Assembly: GCA_002297645.1 (NCBI GenBank)
Contig: DBMH01000371.1
Location: 1-12,026, forward strand
Length of the DNA: 12,026 bases
Direction: 5' to 3'
Source: Rhodanobacteraceae bacterium UBA703
GTDB taxonomy: Bacteria > Pseudomonadota > Gammaproteobacteria > Xanthomonadales > Rhodanobacteraceae
A model generated the notes under the pieces. The model had not been told where the DNA came from, ran no database searches, and saw only the letters and a program-made list of their open reading frames with translations. Each line of letters starts with the position of its first letter. Position 1 is the first letter of the stretch. Position numbers and translations under genes: made by a program. Below, piece by piece: positions 6,785 to 12,026 of the stretch.

Positions 6785-6905
6785 ACCAAAGGTCTTGCCA
6801 TACGATCCGTGCGGATCGTTGCGCGCACCATGGCGTGTCCGCCAAGTGTGTTGATGCGCGCGCCGCAACGGTTCGCCGCGGCCGGCTACTCCCCAATGGA
6901 GCGGG
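6785..6905 (-). ncRNA. yybP-ykoY manganese riboswitch aptamer
   Basis: The leader of the exporter gene carries the two most conserved parts of this aptamer: TTGGGGAGTAGCC (6896-6884) and ATGGCAAGACCTTTGG (6801-6786, minus strand). Between them lie the ATCAACACACTTGG segment (6854-6841), resembling the conserved CAACATACT loop, inside a 10-bp helix GCGCGCATCA/TGGTGCGCGC that encloses TGGCG-GACA-CGCCA, and a further hairpin ACGATCC-GCAC-GGATCGT. These match the multi-helix junction of yybP-ykoY, which senses Mn2+ and generally turns on Mn exporters. Edges are approximate. Recognition is by eye, not by covariance search. Confidence 0.88.
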
Positions 6906-6909
6906 CGCA

Positions 6910-6938
6910 AGTCTATGCGCGGACGCGGCGGCCGGCAA
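6910..6938 (-). promoter_or_regulatory. Sigma-70-type promoter of the riboswitch-exporter transcript
   Basis: TTGCCG (6938-6933) and TAGACT (6915-6910) are separated by exactly 17 bases. Transcription would begin near 6903-6905, immediately before the aptamer, so promoter and riboswitch positions support each other. Confidence 0.65.
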
Positions 6939-6958
6939 TCCTTGCGCGCGGCGTCAGG

Positions 6959-6991
6959 AAAAGGGCGACCGCGCTCTCCCCGCGGTCGCCC
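6959..6991 (-). terminator. Rho-independent terminator of the small-gene operon
   Basis: On the minus strand GGGCGACCGCG (6991-6981) and CGCGGTCGCCC (6973-6963) form a perfect 11-bp stem with a seven-base loop, followed by TTTT. It lies 32 bases after the stop of the 103-aa gene and insulates it from the exporter promoter. Confidence 0.9.
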
Positions 6992-7022
6992 GTGCAACGT
7001 GATATGTCGGACAGCGGGGCGC

Positions 7023-7334
7023 TCAGGCCGCCGCCGGCCCGTTGTGGTTCGCCGACAATCCGTCGACGACCTTGCGCGACGCCTCGCCCTCGCGCCGCCC
7101 GATCTCGCGGGCGGTTTCCGCCAGCCATTCGTTGGCCTTGGCCTCGCCGTCCTCGCGCACGCGGCGCTGGTATTCCGGCAGGAACTCCAGGAAGGCCGCC
7201 TCGATCGAAGCCTTCTGGTCTTCGTAGTGCCGGATCAGCGCGTTCTCGTCGTCGGCGCTGATCAGATCGTTGGCGCGCATCTCGGCCAGGCTGGCCATGT
7301 AGACGCGCCGGTCTTCCTCGGTTCCTGCATTCAT
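7023..7334 (-). CDS. Small acidic helical protein of unknown function
   Basis: 103 aa; I do not recognise the family. The protein is soluble in appearance, rich in Glu, Asp, Arg and Ala, and predicted mostly helical: DLISADDENALIRHYEDQKA (23-42), then FLPEYQRRVREDGEAKANEW (51-70) and AREIGRREGEASRKVVDGL (75-93), with a flexible tail NHNGPAAA. No signal peptide, membrane segment or cysteine. A GAGG lies about 10 bases before the ATG. It begins only 13 bases after the stop of the 75-aa gene, so the two share a transcript that ends at the terminator at 6959-6991. Position behind a hydrophobic amphipathic partner suggests a chaperone, adaptor or antidote role, but that is inference only. Confidence 0.75.
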   Translation of the reverse strand: MNAGTEEDRRVYMASLAEMRANDLISADDENALIRHYEDQKASIEAAFLEFLPEYQRRVREDGEAKANEWLAETAREIGRREGEASRKVVDGLSANHNGPAAA

Positions 7335-7347
7335 GGCGTCGACGGCC

Positions 7348-7575
7348 TCAGTGCGGGATCGCCTGGCCGAAACCCTGCGTGAAGCCCTGCGTGAAGTTGT
7401 CGAGGAACGACTGCTGCGCGCCCTGGCCGAGGCCCGAGTTGCCGAGCAGGTTGCTCAGCAGGCCGCCTGCCGCGCCGCCCAGCAGGTTGCCCAGCATGCT
7501 CGACAGCTGACTGAACAGCTGACCGACGACATTGCTCACCACATTGCTGACGAGTCCACCGATAGCCTGACCCAT
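7348..7575 (-). CDS. Small Gly/Leu/Asn/Gln-rich amphipathic protein of unknown function
   Basis: 75 aa, not recognised. It contains no Lys or Arg and only one acidic residue (Asp59). The N-terminal two thirds are hydrophobic and repetitive: VSNVVSNVVGQLFSQL (9-24), then MLGNLLGGAAGGLLSNLLGN (27-46), which is close to symmetrical about GGAAGG, like a helical hairpin. The tail repeats FTQGFTQGFGQ (61-71). The pattern suggests a membrane-inserting, self-assembling or secreted peptide rather than an enzyme. The start is the ATG at 7575, with a strong GGAGAGGAG ribosome binding site 7-8 bases upstream; the frame is open to 7692 but the longer form has no such signal. First gene of an operon with the 103-aa protein. 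Low-complexity composition makes homology calls unreliable. Confidence 0.72.
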   Translation of the reverse strand: MGQAIGGLVSNVVSNVVGQLFSQLSSMLGNLLGGAAGGLLSNLLGNSGLGQGAQQSFLDNFTQGFTQGFGQAIPH

Positions 7576-7640
7576 GACCGATCTCCTCTCCGATTTTCCT
7601 GCGATTGTCCCGATGACAACGGCTGCGTTCGCCGCGTTGG

Positions 7641-7657
7641 CGTCCGCAGCGCGGACG
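7641..7657. repeat. Perfect 7-3-7 inverted repeat between divergent genes
   Basis: CGTCCGC (7641-7647) and GCGGACG (7651-7657) flank AGC. It sits about 65 bases upstream of the 75-aa gene start and about 105 bases upstream of the GNAT gene start. It could be an operator or a leader hairpin; a second short repeat TTGTC-CCGAT-GACAA lies nearer the 75-aa gene. Confidence 0.4.
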
Positions 7658-7760
7658 TGGCGCCAGTGTCTCCAGCGGCAGGGCAGGATCAATCTAGTGC
7701 GTACCCGACCTCGGGAATGCCCTAGGTCCCCGCCGCCCGGGATTCGCCTATGAAGCAGCC

Positions 7761-8351
7761 ATGAGCACCGGGGATTCCGCCGCCACCGGCACGGGAGCGG
7801 CCGCCGCGCCGTGGCCGCCGCGATCGCGCCGCATCGAGATGTCCGAACTGCATCCGGGCCAGTCGCTCGACCTGCTGCGGCTCGGCCTGGAGAGCCGCGT
7901 CGCGGAGCACATCCTCGATGCCCCGCTGGATACGCTGCGCGAAATCGTCGCCCTCGTGGAGCACACGCAGCGCATCCGGCGCGAGCATCCGGGTCTCGGC
8001 ATCTGGTACGCCACGGCCGCGCACCTCGGCTTCATCGGCATCTTCTCGCTGGTTCCGAGCACCGAGCCGGGGCAGGTCGAGATCGGCACGCGGCTGCTGC
8101 CGAAGGCGTGGGGACGGGGCTACGCGCTCGAAGGGGGCACGGCCCTGTGCGAGCACGCCTTCGTGCGCCTCGGCCTGCCGGCGCTGATCGGCCTGTGCAC
8201 GCCGGGGAACCGGTCGGTGCCGCCGCTGCTGTCCCGGCTGGGCTTCGAGGCCGACGGCACGACCCGTCAGTACGACCGGGAAGCCCTGCGGTTCCGCCTG
8301 CGCAGGGAGGCCTGGGGCGGTCCGCGGGCGCGTCGAAGCGCCGGTTCCTGA
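7761..8351 (+). CDS. GNAT family N-acetyltransferase (RimJ/RimL-like)
   Basis: 196 aa. Members move an acetyl group from acetyl-CoA to an amino group of a protein or small molecule. The GNAT core is visible: the beta4 strand GQVEIGTRLLPKAWGRGYA with the R/Q-x-x-G-x-G/A type acetyl-CoA pyrophosphate loop AWGRGYA (about 117-123), the helix LEGGTALCEHAFVRLGL, and the late motif GLCTPGNRSVPPLLSRLGFE, where Asn and Pro-containing spacing matches ribosomal-protein-type acetyltransferases (usually NxxSxxxxxKxGF). The first 25 residues are low-complexity Ala/Gly/Pro. The ATG at 7761 has only a weak ribosome binding site; an internal ATG at 7839 is an alternative start that would still keep the domain. 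Substrate unknown. It is divergent from the small-gene operon. Confidence 0.85.
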   Translation: MSTGDSAATGTGAAAAPWPPRSRRIEMSELHPGQSLDLLRLGLESRVAEHILDAPLDTLREIVALVEHTQRIRREHPGLGIWYATAAHLGFIGIFSLVPSTEPGQVEIGTRLLPKAWGRGYALEGGTALCEHAFVRLGLPALIGLCTPGNRSVPPLLSRLGFEADGTTRQYDREALRFRLRREAWGGPRARRSAGS

Positions 8352-8635
8352 CGCGCGCCCAGGGTTGCGGGGACCGCTACACGAGGTCCGGTGACCGATT
8401 GCCGAAATTCAAGGCGGCGCCTTGCGGTCCGGATCCTGCGTTCGAGATCGGCGTGATCGCTACGGCCGGAGCGATGCCGCAGTGCTTCGTCGCCTCCCGG
8501 CAGGCATGTTCCATGCGTGTCACCCGGACGGCCGCGCGCATGGTCGTCGGGAGCGGGATTCCCGCTTCAAGGTCGGTTTCGACGGGGAGGATCGTCGATC
8601 CGCGCAGCCTATGGCGCGGCTCTGTCGCGACCGTG

Positions 8636-8664
8636 CCGGGAAGGAACGCGAAAGCCCTTTCCGG
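8636..8664 (+). other. Stem-loop, possible part of a small RNA
   Basis: CCGGGAAGG (8636-8644) pairs with CCTTTCCGG (8656-8664) over nine pairs with one G-U, around the loop AACGCGAAAGC. It lies 17 bases before the terminator hairpin at 8682, an arrangement seen at the 3' ends of small RNAs. No clear promoter was found. Confidence 0.4.
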
Positions 8665-8681
8665 GCAACCGGCTGGAAGTA

Positions 8682-8723
8682 CCCGCGCGCGCATTCCCGC
8701 CGAGGGAAGCGCGCGGGCTTTTC
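8682..8723 (+). terminator. Rho-independent terminator with duplicated 3' arm
   Basis: CCCGCGCGC (8682-8690) pairs with GCGCGCGGG (8709-8717), and inside it TTCCC (8694-8698) pairs with GGGAA (8704-8708), followed by CTTTTC. The last 13 bases, GCGCGGGCTTTTC, are repeated immediately (8711-8723 and 8724-8736), so a second, alternative 3' arm with its own T-run exists. It lies 330 bases after the GNAT stop and about 75 bases before the hemP promoter. Confidence 0.8.
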
Positions 8724-8798
8724 GCGCGGGCTTTTCCGGAGCTGCGATGGTGCGAGTGGGCTATAGCGACGGATCGTCGAAATCGGTCCAGTCGGTCG

Positions 8799-8826
8799 TT
8801 GACAGTCAAATGAGAATCGTTATCAT
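8799..8826 (+). promoter_or_regulatory. Sigma-70-type promoter of the heme uptake locus
   Basis: A perfect TTGACA (8799-8804) and TATCAT (8821-8826) are separated by 16 bases. Transcription would start near 8833, about 24 bases before the hemP ATG. The Fur box covers the spacer and -10. Confidence 0.85.
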
Positions 8827-8829
8827 TTG
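8807..8829 (+). promoter_or_regulatory. Fur box
   Basis: CAAATGA (8807-8813) and TCATTTG (8823-8829) are perfect inverted arms around GAATCGTTA, and TGAGAA/TTATCA inside them keep 5 of 6 complementary bases. This resembles the classical Fur site (GATAATGATAATCATTATC). Its overlap with the promoter predicts repression by Fe2+-Fur and induction on iron starvation, fitting the heme genes downstream. Confidence 0.88.
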
Positions 8830-8856
8830 CGTCGTCACCACGAGCGGGAATCCGTC

Positions 8857-9066
8857 ATGTTCGAGCCACATGCTGTAGCGCTGGGGGTTTCCGACTCCGG
8901 CGTGCGGGCCCATCCGGTTGCCGAACCCTGCGTGCGTACGTATGCGCCACAACGCATCGCCAGCGACACGCTGCTCGGCGGCCGCAACGAACTCGTCATC
9001 GAGCACGCGGGGCAGGAATACCGCCTGCGCCTGACGCGCAACGACAAGCTGATCCTCACCAAGTAG
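8857..9066 (+). CDS. hemP: Hemin uptake protein HemP
   Basis: 69 aa. The conserved HemP core spans residues 33-69: RIASDTLLGGRNELVIEHAG and then EYRLRLTRNDKLILTK, including the RLRLTRxxKLILTK ending typical of the family. HemP/HmuP proteins are small and are needed for full expression of heme receptor genes in some proteobacteria such as Burkholderia and Bradyrhizobium, so it probably acts as a regulator here too. The N-terminal 32 residues are variable and include His5, His19 and Cys25. The ATG at 8857 is preferred over the in-frame TTG at 8827, which lies inside the -10/Fur element. The ribosome binding site is weak. It is first in the Fur-controlled locus; the receptor gene follows after 126 bases containing a short hairpin. 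Confidence 0.93.
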   Translation: MFEPHAVALGVSDSGVRAHPVAEPCVRTYAPQRIASDTLLGGRNELVIEHAGQEYRLRLTRNDKLILTK

Positions 9067-9085
9067 AAGCGCGGTTCCCCCGCGC

Positions 9086-9101
9086 GCGGCGTTCGCGCCG
9101 C
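9086..9101 (+). repeat. Small hairpin between hemP and the receptor gene
   Basis: GCGGCG-TTCG-CGCCGC forms a compact stem with a TTCG loop 20 bases after the hemP stop. No T-run follows, so it is more likely an mRNA-stabilising or partial-termination hairpin than a full terminator; it could set different hemP and receptor levels. Confidence 0.4.
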
Positions 9102-9192
9102 ATCACTGCTCCAACGTCGCCAGCTCCGGAACGGTCGCCATCCCGGTTCCCAGCCAGCCAGTTGCCTCGAACGACTGCTGCCCAGGGAACGC

Positions 9193-11448
9193 ATGATCCG
9201 AACACCTCTCACCGGCGCCGTGCTGGCGGCGCTCGCCGGCTTCGCCCACGCCGACAGCCCCGATGCCGAAGCGCTCGGCATCGTCGACGAACTCGATCGC
9301 ATCGTGGTCACCGCGACCCTGACCGCGCGTCCGCAGAAGGACGTCGCCAGCGAAGTCAGCGTCATCGAGGCGCTCGACGTCGATCGTCGCCAGATGCACG
9401 ACATTGCGGATCTCGTGCGCTACGAACCCGGCGTCTCCGTCACCGGCAGCCCCAGCGGCGGCAACCGCTTCGGTACCGGCGGCTTCTCGATCCGTGGCCT
9501 GTCCGGCAACCGCGTGCGCATCGAGGTCGACGGCATCGGCGTGCCCGACGCCTTCGGCATCGGCAGCTTCTCCAGCGCGGGCCGCGACGTCGTCGACGTG
9601 GACGCCCTGAAGCGCGTCGAGATCGTGCGCGGCGCGGCCTCGTCCCTGTACGGCTCGGATGCGATCGCCGGCGTCGTCGCCTTCACCACGAAAGACCCGG
9701 CCGACTACCTCGGCAAGGGCGGCGGCCCGTTCGCTTCCGGCAAGCTGCTGTACGACAGCGCCAGCCGCGAGGCGGCCGTCAGCGGTACCTGGGCCGGCGG
9801 AAGCGAACGCGACGGCCTCGTGCTCGTCGCCACGCACCGCCAGGGGCACGAGCAGGACACGATGGGCGGGAACGACAGCGCGAGCGCACTTCGCACGCAG
9901 GCGAATCCGCAGGACACGCGCAACGACGCGCTGCTCGCCAAATACGTGCACACCGCCGATTCCGGACGCATCGACCGCGTGACTTTCGACGGCGACCGCG
10001 GCCGCATCGACACCGACGTACTGAGTAGCCTCGGCTACAGCGCGATGACCAACACGCTGACGACGGCGCTCGACGGACGCGACACGCGCGAGCGCCTGCG
10101 CCTGTCCTTCGATCAGGAACTGCCGCTGTGGAGCGGCTTCGCGGACCGGCTCGACTGGAAGATCTACGCGCAGCGCAGCGAGGTGGCGCAGAAGACGTAC
10201 GAGGATCGCGCGACGCGGACCGACGCCGGCCCGGCGAACCCGAAGCAGCGCTTCCGTCATTTCACGTTCGACCAGCGCACGATCGGTGCCGAAGCGACGG
10301 CGCGCAAGGACGTCGCCGGCGGCGGCATCGAGCACTCGATCGTCTACGGCATCGACCTCGCGCGAACGCGCACGCAGGAACAGCGCGACGGCTGGCAGCG
10401 CGACGTCACCACGGGCGCGGTCACGAACGTCGTCTCGCCGGACACGTTTCCGGTGCGCGACTTCCCGACCAGCGACACGACCACGGCCGCCGTATTCGGC
10501 CAGGACGAGATGCGCCTCGCCGACGGCCGCCTGAGCCTGATCCCGGCGCTGCGCATGGACTACTACAAGCTGGAACCGCGCCGCGACGCCGTGTTCGCGG
10601 AAGACAATCCCGGTGTCCAGCCCGTGTCGCTGAGCCACACGAGCTGGTCGCCGAAGCTCGGCGCGATCTGGCGTTTCGACGATATCTGGTCGGCCTTCGC
10701 GCAGTACGCGCACGGCTTCCGCGCACCGCCGTACAACGACGTCAACATCGGCTTCACGAACCTGCAATTCGGCTACACGGCCCTGCCGAATCCGGATCTC
10801 AAGCCGGAGACCAGCAACGGCGTCGAGATGGGCCTGCGCGCCAGCGGGCGCTACGGCTACGCCAGCGTGTCGGCCTACGAGAACCGCTATCGCGACTTCA
10901 TCGAGTCGCAGTCCTTCGTCGGCATTGATCCGCAGACGGGGCTGATGCTGTTCCAGTCGGTCAACCGCAGCCGCGTGAAGATCCGCGGCGTCGAGGCGCG
11001 CTACGGACTCGACCTCGGCGCCTTCGCGGATTCGCTCGCCGGCTTCTGGCTGAAGGGCAACGTCGCCTACGCGCACGCCGACGACGAGACCGCGAACGAG
11101 CCGCTCGCCAGCGTCGACCCGCTCAGCGCCGTGATCGGCCTCGCCTATGAACGCGGCACATGGAGCACGGAACTGCTCGGCCGCTTCGTCGAGCGCAAGC
11201 GTCGCCTGCCGAAGCCGACCGAAGGCGGATCCGCGCCGTTCGCGGCGCCCGGCTACGCCACGTTCGACGCCTACGCGCGCTGGAAGCCGCACGAACGCGT
11301 GGAGCTGTTCGGCGCGCTGACGAACCTGACCGATCGCCGCTACTGGAACTGGAGTTCGGTCAGCGCGATTCCTTACAGCGCCGCGACGATCGACCGCTAC
11401 AGCGAACCGGGCCGCGCTGTTCGCGTCGGCCTGCGCGCGACCTTCTGA
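9193..11448 (+). CDS. TonB-dependent heme/hemoglobin receptor
   Basis: 751 aa outer-membrane beta-barrel that imports heme with energy from TonB-ExbBD. A short signal peptide ends near FAHA-D (cleavage after residue 20). The TonB box is DRIVVTAT (35-42). The plug domain (about 45-170) shows FSIRGLSGNRVRIEVDGI (98-115), RVEIVRGAASSLYGSDAIAG (141-160) and VVAFTTKDP. The heme-receptor FRAP motif is at 509-512 and an NPNL-like NPDL at 533-536. The C-terminus ends in RVGLRATF, with the terminal Phe needed for barrel assembly. An AGGGA ribosome binding site lies five bases before the ATG. Upstream hemP and the Fur box fit the function. Unlike classical HemR/ShuA receptors, no histidine lies between FRAP and NPDL, and the plug has only His69. 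The exact ligand (heme, hemoglobin or other) cannot be assigned. Confidence 0.9.
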   Translation: MIRTPLTGAVLAALAGFAHADSPDAEALGIVDELDRIVVTATLTARPQKDVASEVSVIEALDVDRRQMHDIADLVRYEPGVSVTGSPSGGNRFGTGGFSIRGLSGNRVRIEVDGIGVPDAFGIGSFSSAGRDVVDVDALKRVEIVRGAASSLYGSDAIAGVVAFTTKDPADYLGKGGGPFASGKLLYDSASREAAVSGTWAGGSERDGLVLVATHRQGHEQDTMGGNDSASALRTQANPQDTRNDALLAKYVHTADSGRIDRVTFDGDRGRIDTDVLSSLGYSAMTNTLTTALDGRDTRERLRLSFDQELPLWSGFADRLDWKIYAQRSEVAQKTYEDRATRTDAGPANPKQRFRHFTFDQRTIGAEATARKDVAGGGIEHSIVYGIDLARTRTQEQRDGWQRDVTTGAVTNVVSPDTFPVRDFPTSDTTTAAVFGQDEMRLADGRLSLIPALRMDYYKLEPRRDAVFAEDNPGVQPVSLSHTSWSPKLGAIWRFDDIWSAFAQYAHGFRAPPYNDVNIGFTNLQFGYTALPNPDLKPETSNGVEMGLRASGRYGYASVSAYENRYRDFIESQSFVGIDPQTGLMLFQSVNRSRVKIRGVEARYGLDLGAFADSLAGFWLKGNVAYAHADDETANEPLASVDPLSAVIGLAYERGTWSTELLGRFVERKRRLPKPTEGGSAPFAAPGYATFDAYARWKPHERVELFGALTNLTDRRYWNWSSVSAIPYSAATIDRYSEPGRAVRVGLRATF

Positions 11449-11477
11449 CGCGACACCGCCCGCCACGAGAAAAGCCC

Positions 11478-12026
11478 ATGAGCGACTATCACGACGATCG
11501 CAACGCGTTGCTGCCGCACGAGCCCGCCGGCGAACCTTCCGGCGAATGGATCGACGCCGGCGCGCCGCCTCGCGCGCCTTCCGATCCGCGGGAAGGCGCG
11601 GCCGTCGCGCTGGATCTTCCGCGCATCGCCGAATGGCTGCCGCGCCTGGGTGCCGTGCTCTGGCTGGAACGGCGCGAGCGGCGCCCGCCGCCGTCGCGCG
11701 CGCTCGTCGGTCCGCGCGGGATCCTGCTGCTCGAGCATCCGTCGCTCGCCGTGCTCGGTCGCTGCGACGCGATCACCGCCCATACCGCGGTCACCTCGCA
11801 AGGGCCGCGCGAATGGCTCAGCTTCCGCGACGCGAAGGACGAGGTCCGCGCGAAGCTGTTCCTGCTGCCGGACACCGACTACCTCGCGTGGGACGAGATG
11901 GCCGCCGCGACACGGCTCGCGCCGACACGCGAGGACGCTCCCGGCTGGCAGGCGCACACGGCCTTCCTGCGCACCGCGCTGGCGCGCTTCGGCACCGCCT
12001 GGCGCGCGCGCGTGCTGCGGTTCGAG
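11478..12026 (+). CDS. Heme-locus protein, possibly hemin transport/utilisation related (cut by window edge)
   Basis: The first 183 codons are visible and the frame is still open at the window end. It starts 29 bases after the receptor stop with a weak purine-rich stretch (GAGAAAAG) ahead of the ATG, so it is probably co-transcribed. The first 40 residues are a polar, disordered-looking tail. After it come LDLPRIAEWLPRLGAVLWLE (46-65), GPRGILLLEHPSLAVLGRCD (78-97) and the tryptophan/aspartate-rich block WLSFRDAKDEVRAKLFLLPD (113-132) followed by TDYLAWDEM. No signal peptide or membrane span, so cytoplasmic. The last block resembles proteins annotated as hemin transport protein next to heme receptors in xanthomonads, from memory only. 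It might be a heme chaperone or degrading factor; function is uncertain. Confidence 0.7.
   Translation, partial: MSDYHDDRNALLPHEPAGEPSGEWIDAGAPPRAPSDPREGAAVALDLPRIAEWLPRLGAVLWLERRERRPPPSRALVGPRGILLLEHPSLAVLGRCDAITAHTAVTSQGPREWLSFRDAKDEVRAKLFLLPDTDYLAWDEMAAATRLAPTREDAPGWQAHTAFLRTALARFGTAWRARVLRFE

Larger units (their letters stand above)
8352..8798. other. Stretch without a convincing gene between the GNAT gene and the heme locus
   Basis: About 450 bases. Open frames on both strands (for example 8377-8694 minus and 8422-8766 plus) have compositions typical of shadow frames and no recognisable domain. The region contains short palindromes CAAGGC-GGC-GCCTTG (8410-8424) and GGATC-GTC-GATCC (8589-8601), a stem-loop (8636-8664) and a strong terminator (8682-8723). 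It could be the long 3' end of the GNAT transcript or hold a small RNA. Confidence 0.5.

Noticed and set aside
6711..6938. N-terminal extension of the manganese exporter to 6938
   Set aside because: The added 76 residues are encoded by the promoter-proximal leader and riboswitch and have no family similarity; the ATG at 6710 has a good ribosome binding site.
8377..8694. A 105-codon minus-strand frame in the stretch before hemP
   Set aside because: No domain, no clear ribosome binding site, and it runs through palindromes and the stem-loop; overlapping plus-strand frames look equally random.
9103..11466. A 787-codon open frame on the minus strand covering the whole receptor gene
   Set aside because: It mirrors the receptor codon for codon in GC-rich DNA. 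The translation is Arg/Ala/Val/Glu-rich without domains, whereas the plus-strand frame has a signal peptide, TonB box and receptor motifs.

Overview
The window is GC-rich with short intergenic gaps and reads as the chromosome of a gammaproteobacterium. ComM, UbiK, PII, NhaP2-type and HemP homologues, together with the comM-ubiK-glnB neighbourhood, suggest the Xanthomonadales/Lysobacterales, but the exact taxon is inferred. I see no phage, insertion sequence, CRISPR, tRNA or rRNA. Most genes are identifiable housekeeping or metal-homeostasis genes; the less explained material is in small genes and leader regions.

Left part (1-5301), all on the minus strand. Read in transcription order (right to left) it holds ubiK (ubiquinone biosynthesis accessory factor), a strong terminator-like hairpin, comM (YifB-type AAA ATPase used in natural transformation), an NhaP2-type cation/proton antiporter with cytoplasmic regulatory domains, and an XdhC-MocA pair coupled by an ATGA overlap. 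The last pair matures molybdenum cytosine dinucleotide cofactor for a xanthine-oxidase-family enzyme; mocA runs off the left edge.

Middle (5302-8351). A divergent 424-bp spacer with several inverted repeats separates ubiK from glnB (PII nitrogen signal protein, plus strand). Convergent to glnB is a GDT1/UPF0016 manganese exporter on the minus strand. Its leader is well resolved: a sigma-70-type promoter, a yybP-ykoY manganese riboswitch, a 12-bp hairpin next to the ribosome binding site, then the gene. Just upstream lies a perfect terminator that closes a two-gene operon of small unrecognised proteins (75 and 103 aa). The 75-aa product has no Lys or Arg and looks like a glycine/leucine/asparagine-rich amphipathic peptide. 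A GNAT acetyltransferase is divergent from this operon.

Right part (8352-12026), plus strand. A roughly 450-bp stretch without a convincing gene contains two strong stem-loops, the second a full intrinsic terminator. It is followed by an iron-controlled heme uptake locus: a sigma-70-type promoter overlapped by a Fur box, hemP, a TonB-dependent heme/hemoglobin receptor, and the first 183 codons of a further gene of the same locus.

The best candidates for undescribed biology are the 75/103-aa operon, the comM leader (a terminator ending 14 bases before the start codon and a short ORF ending in a GTGA overlap), the possible structured RNA at 8636-8723, and the long inverted repeat ahead of glnB.
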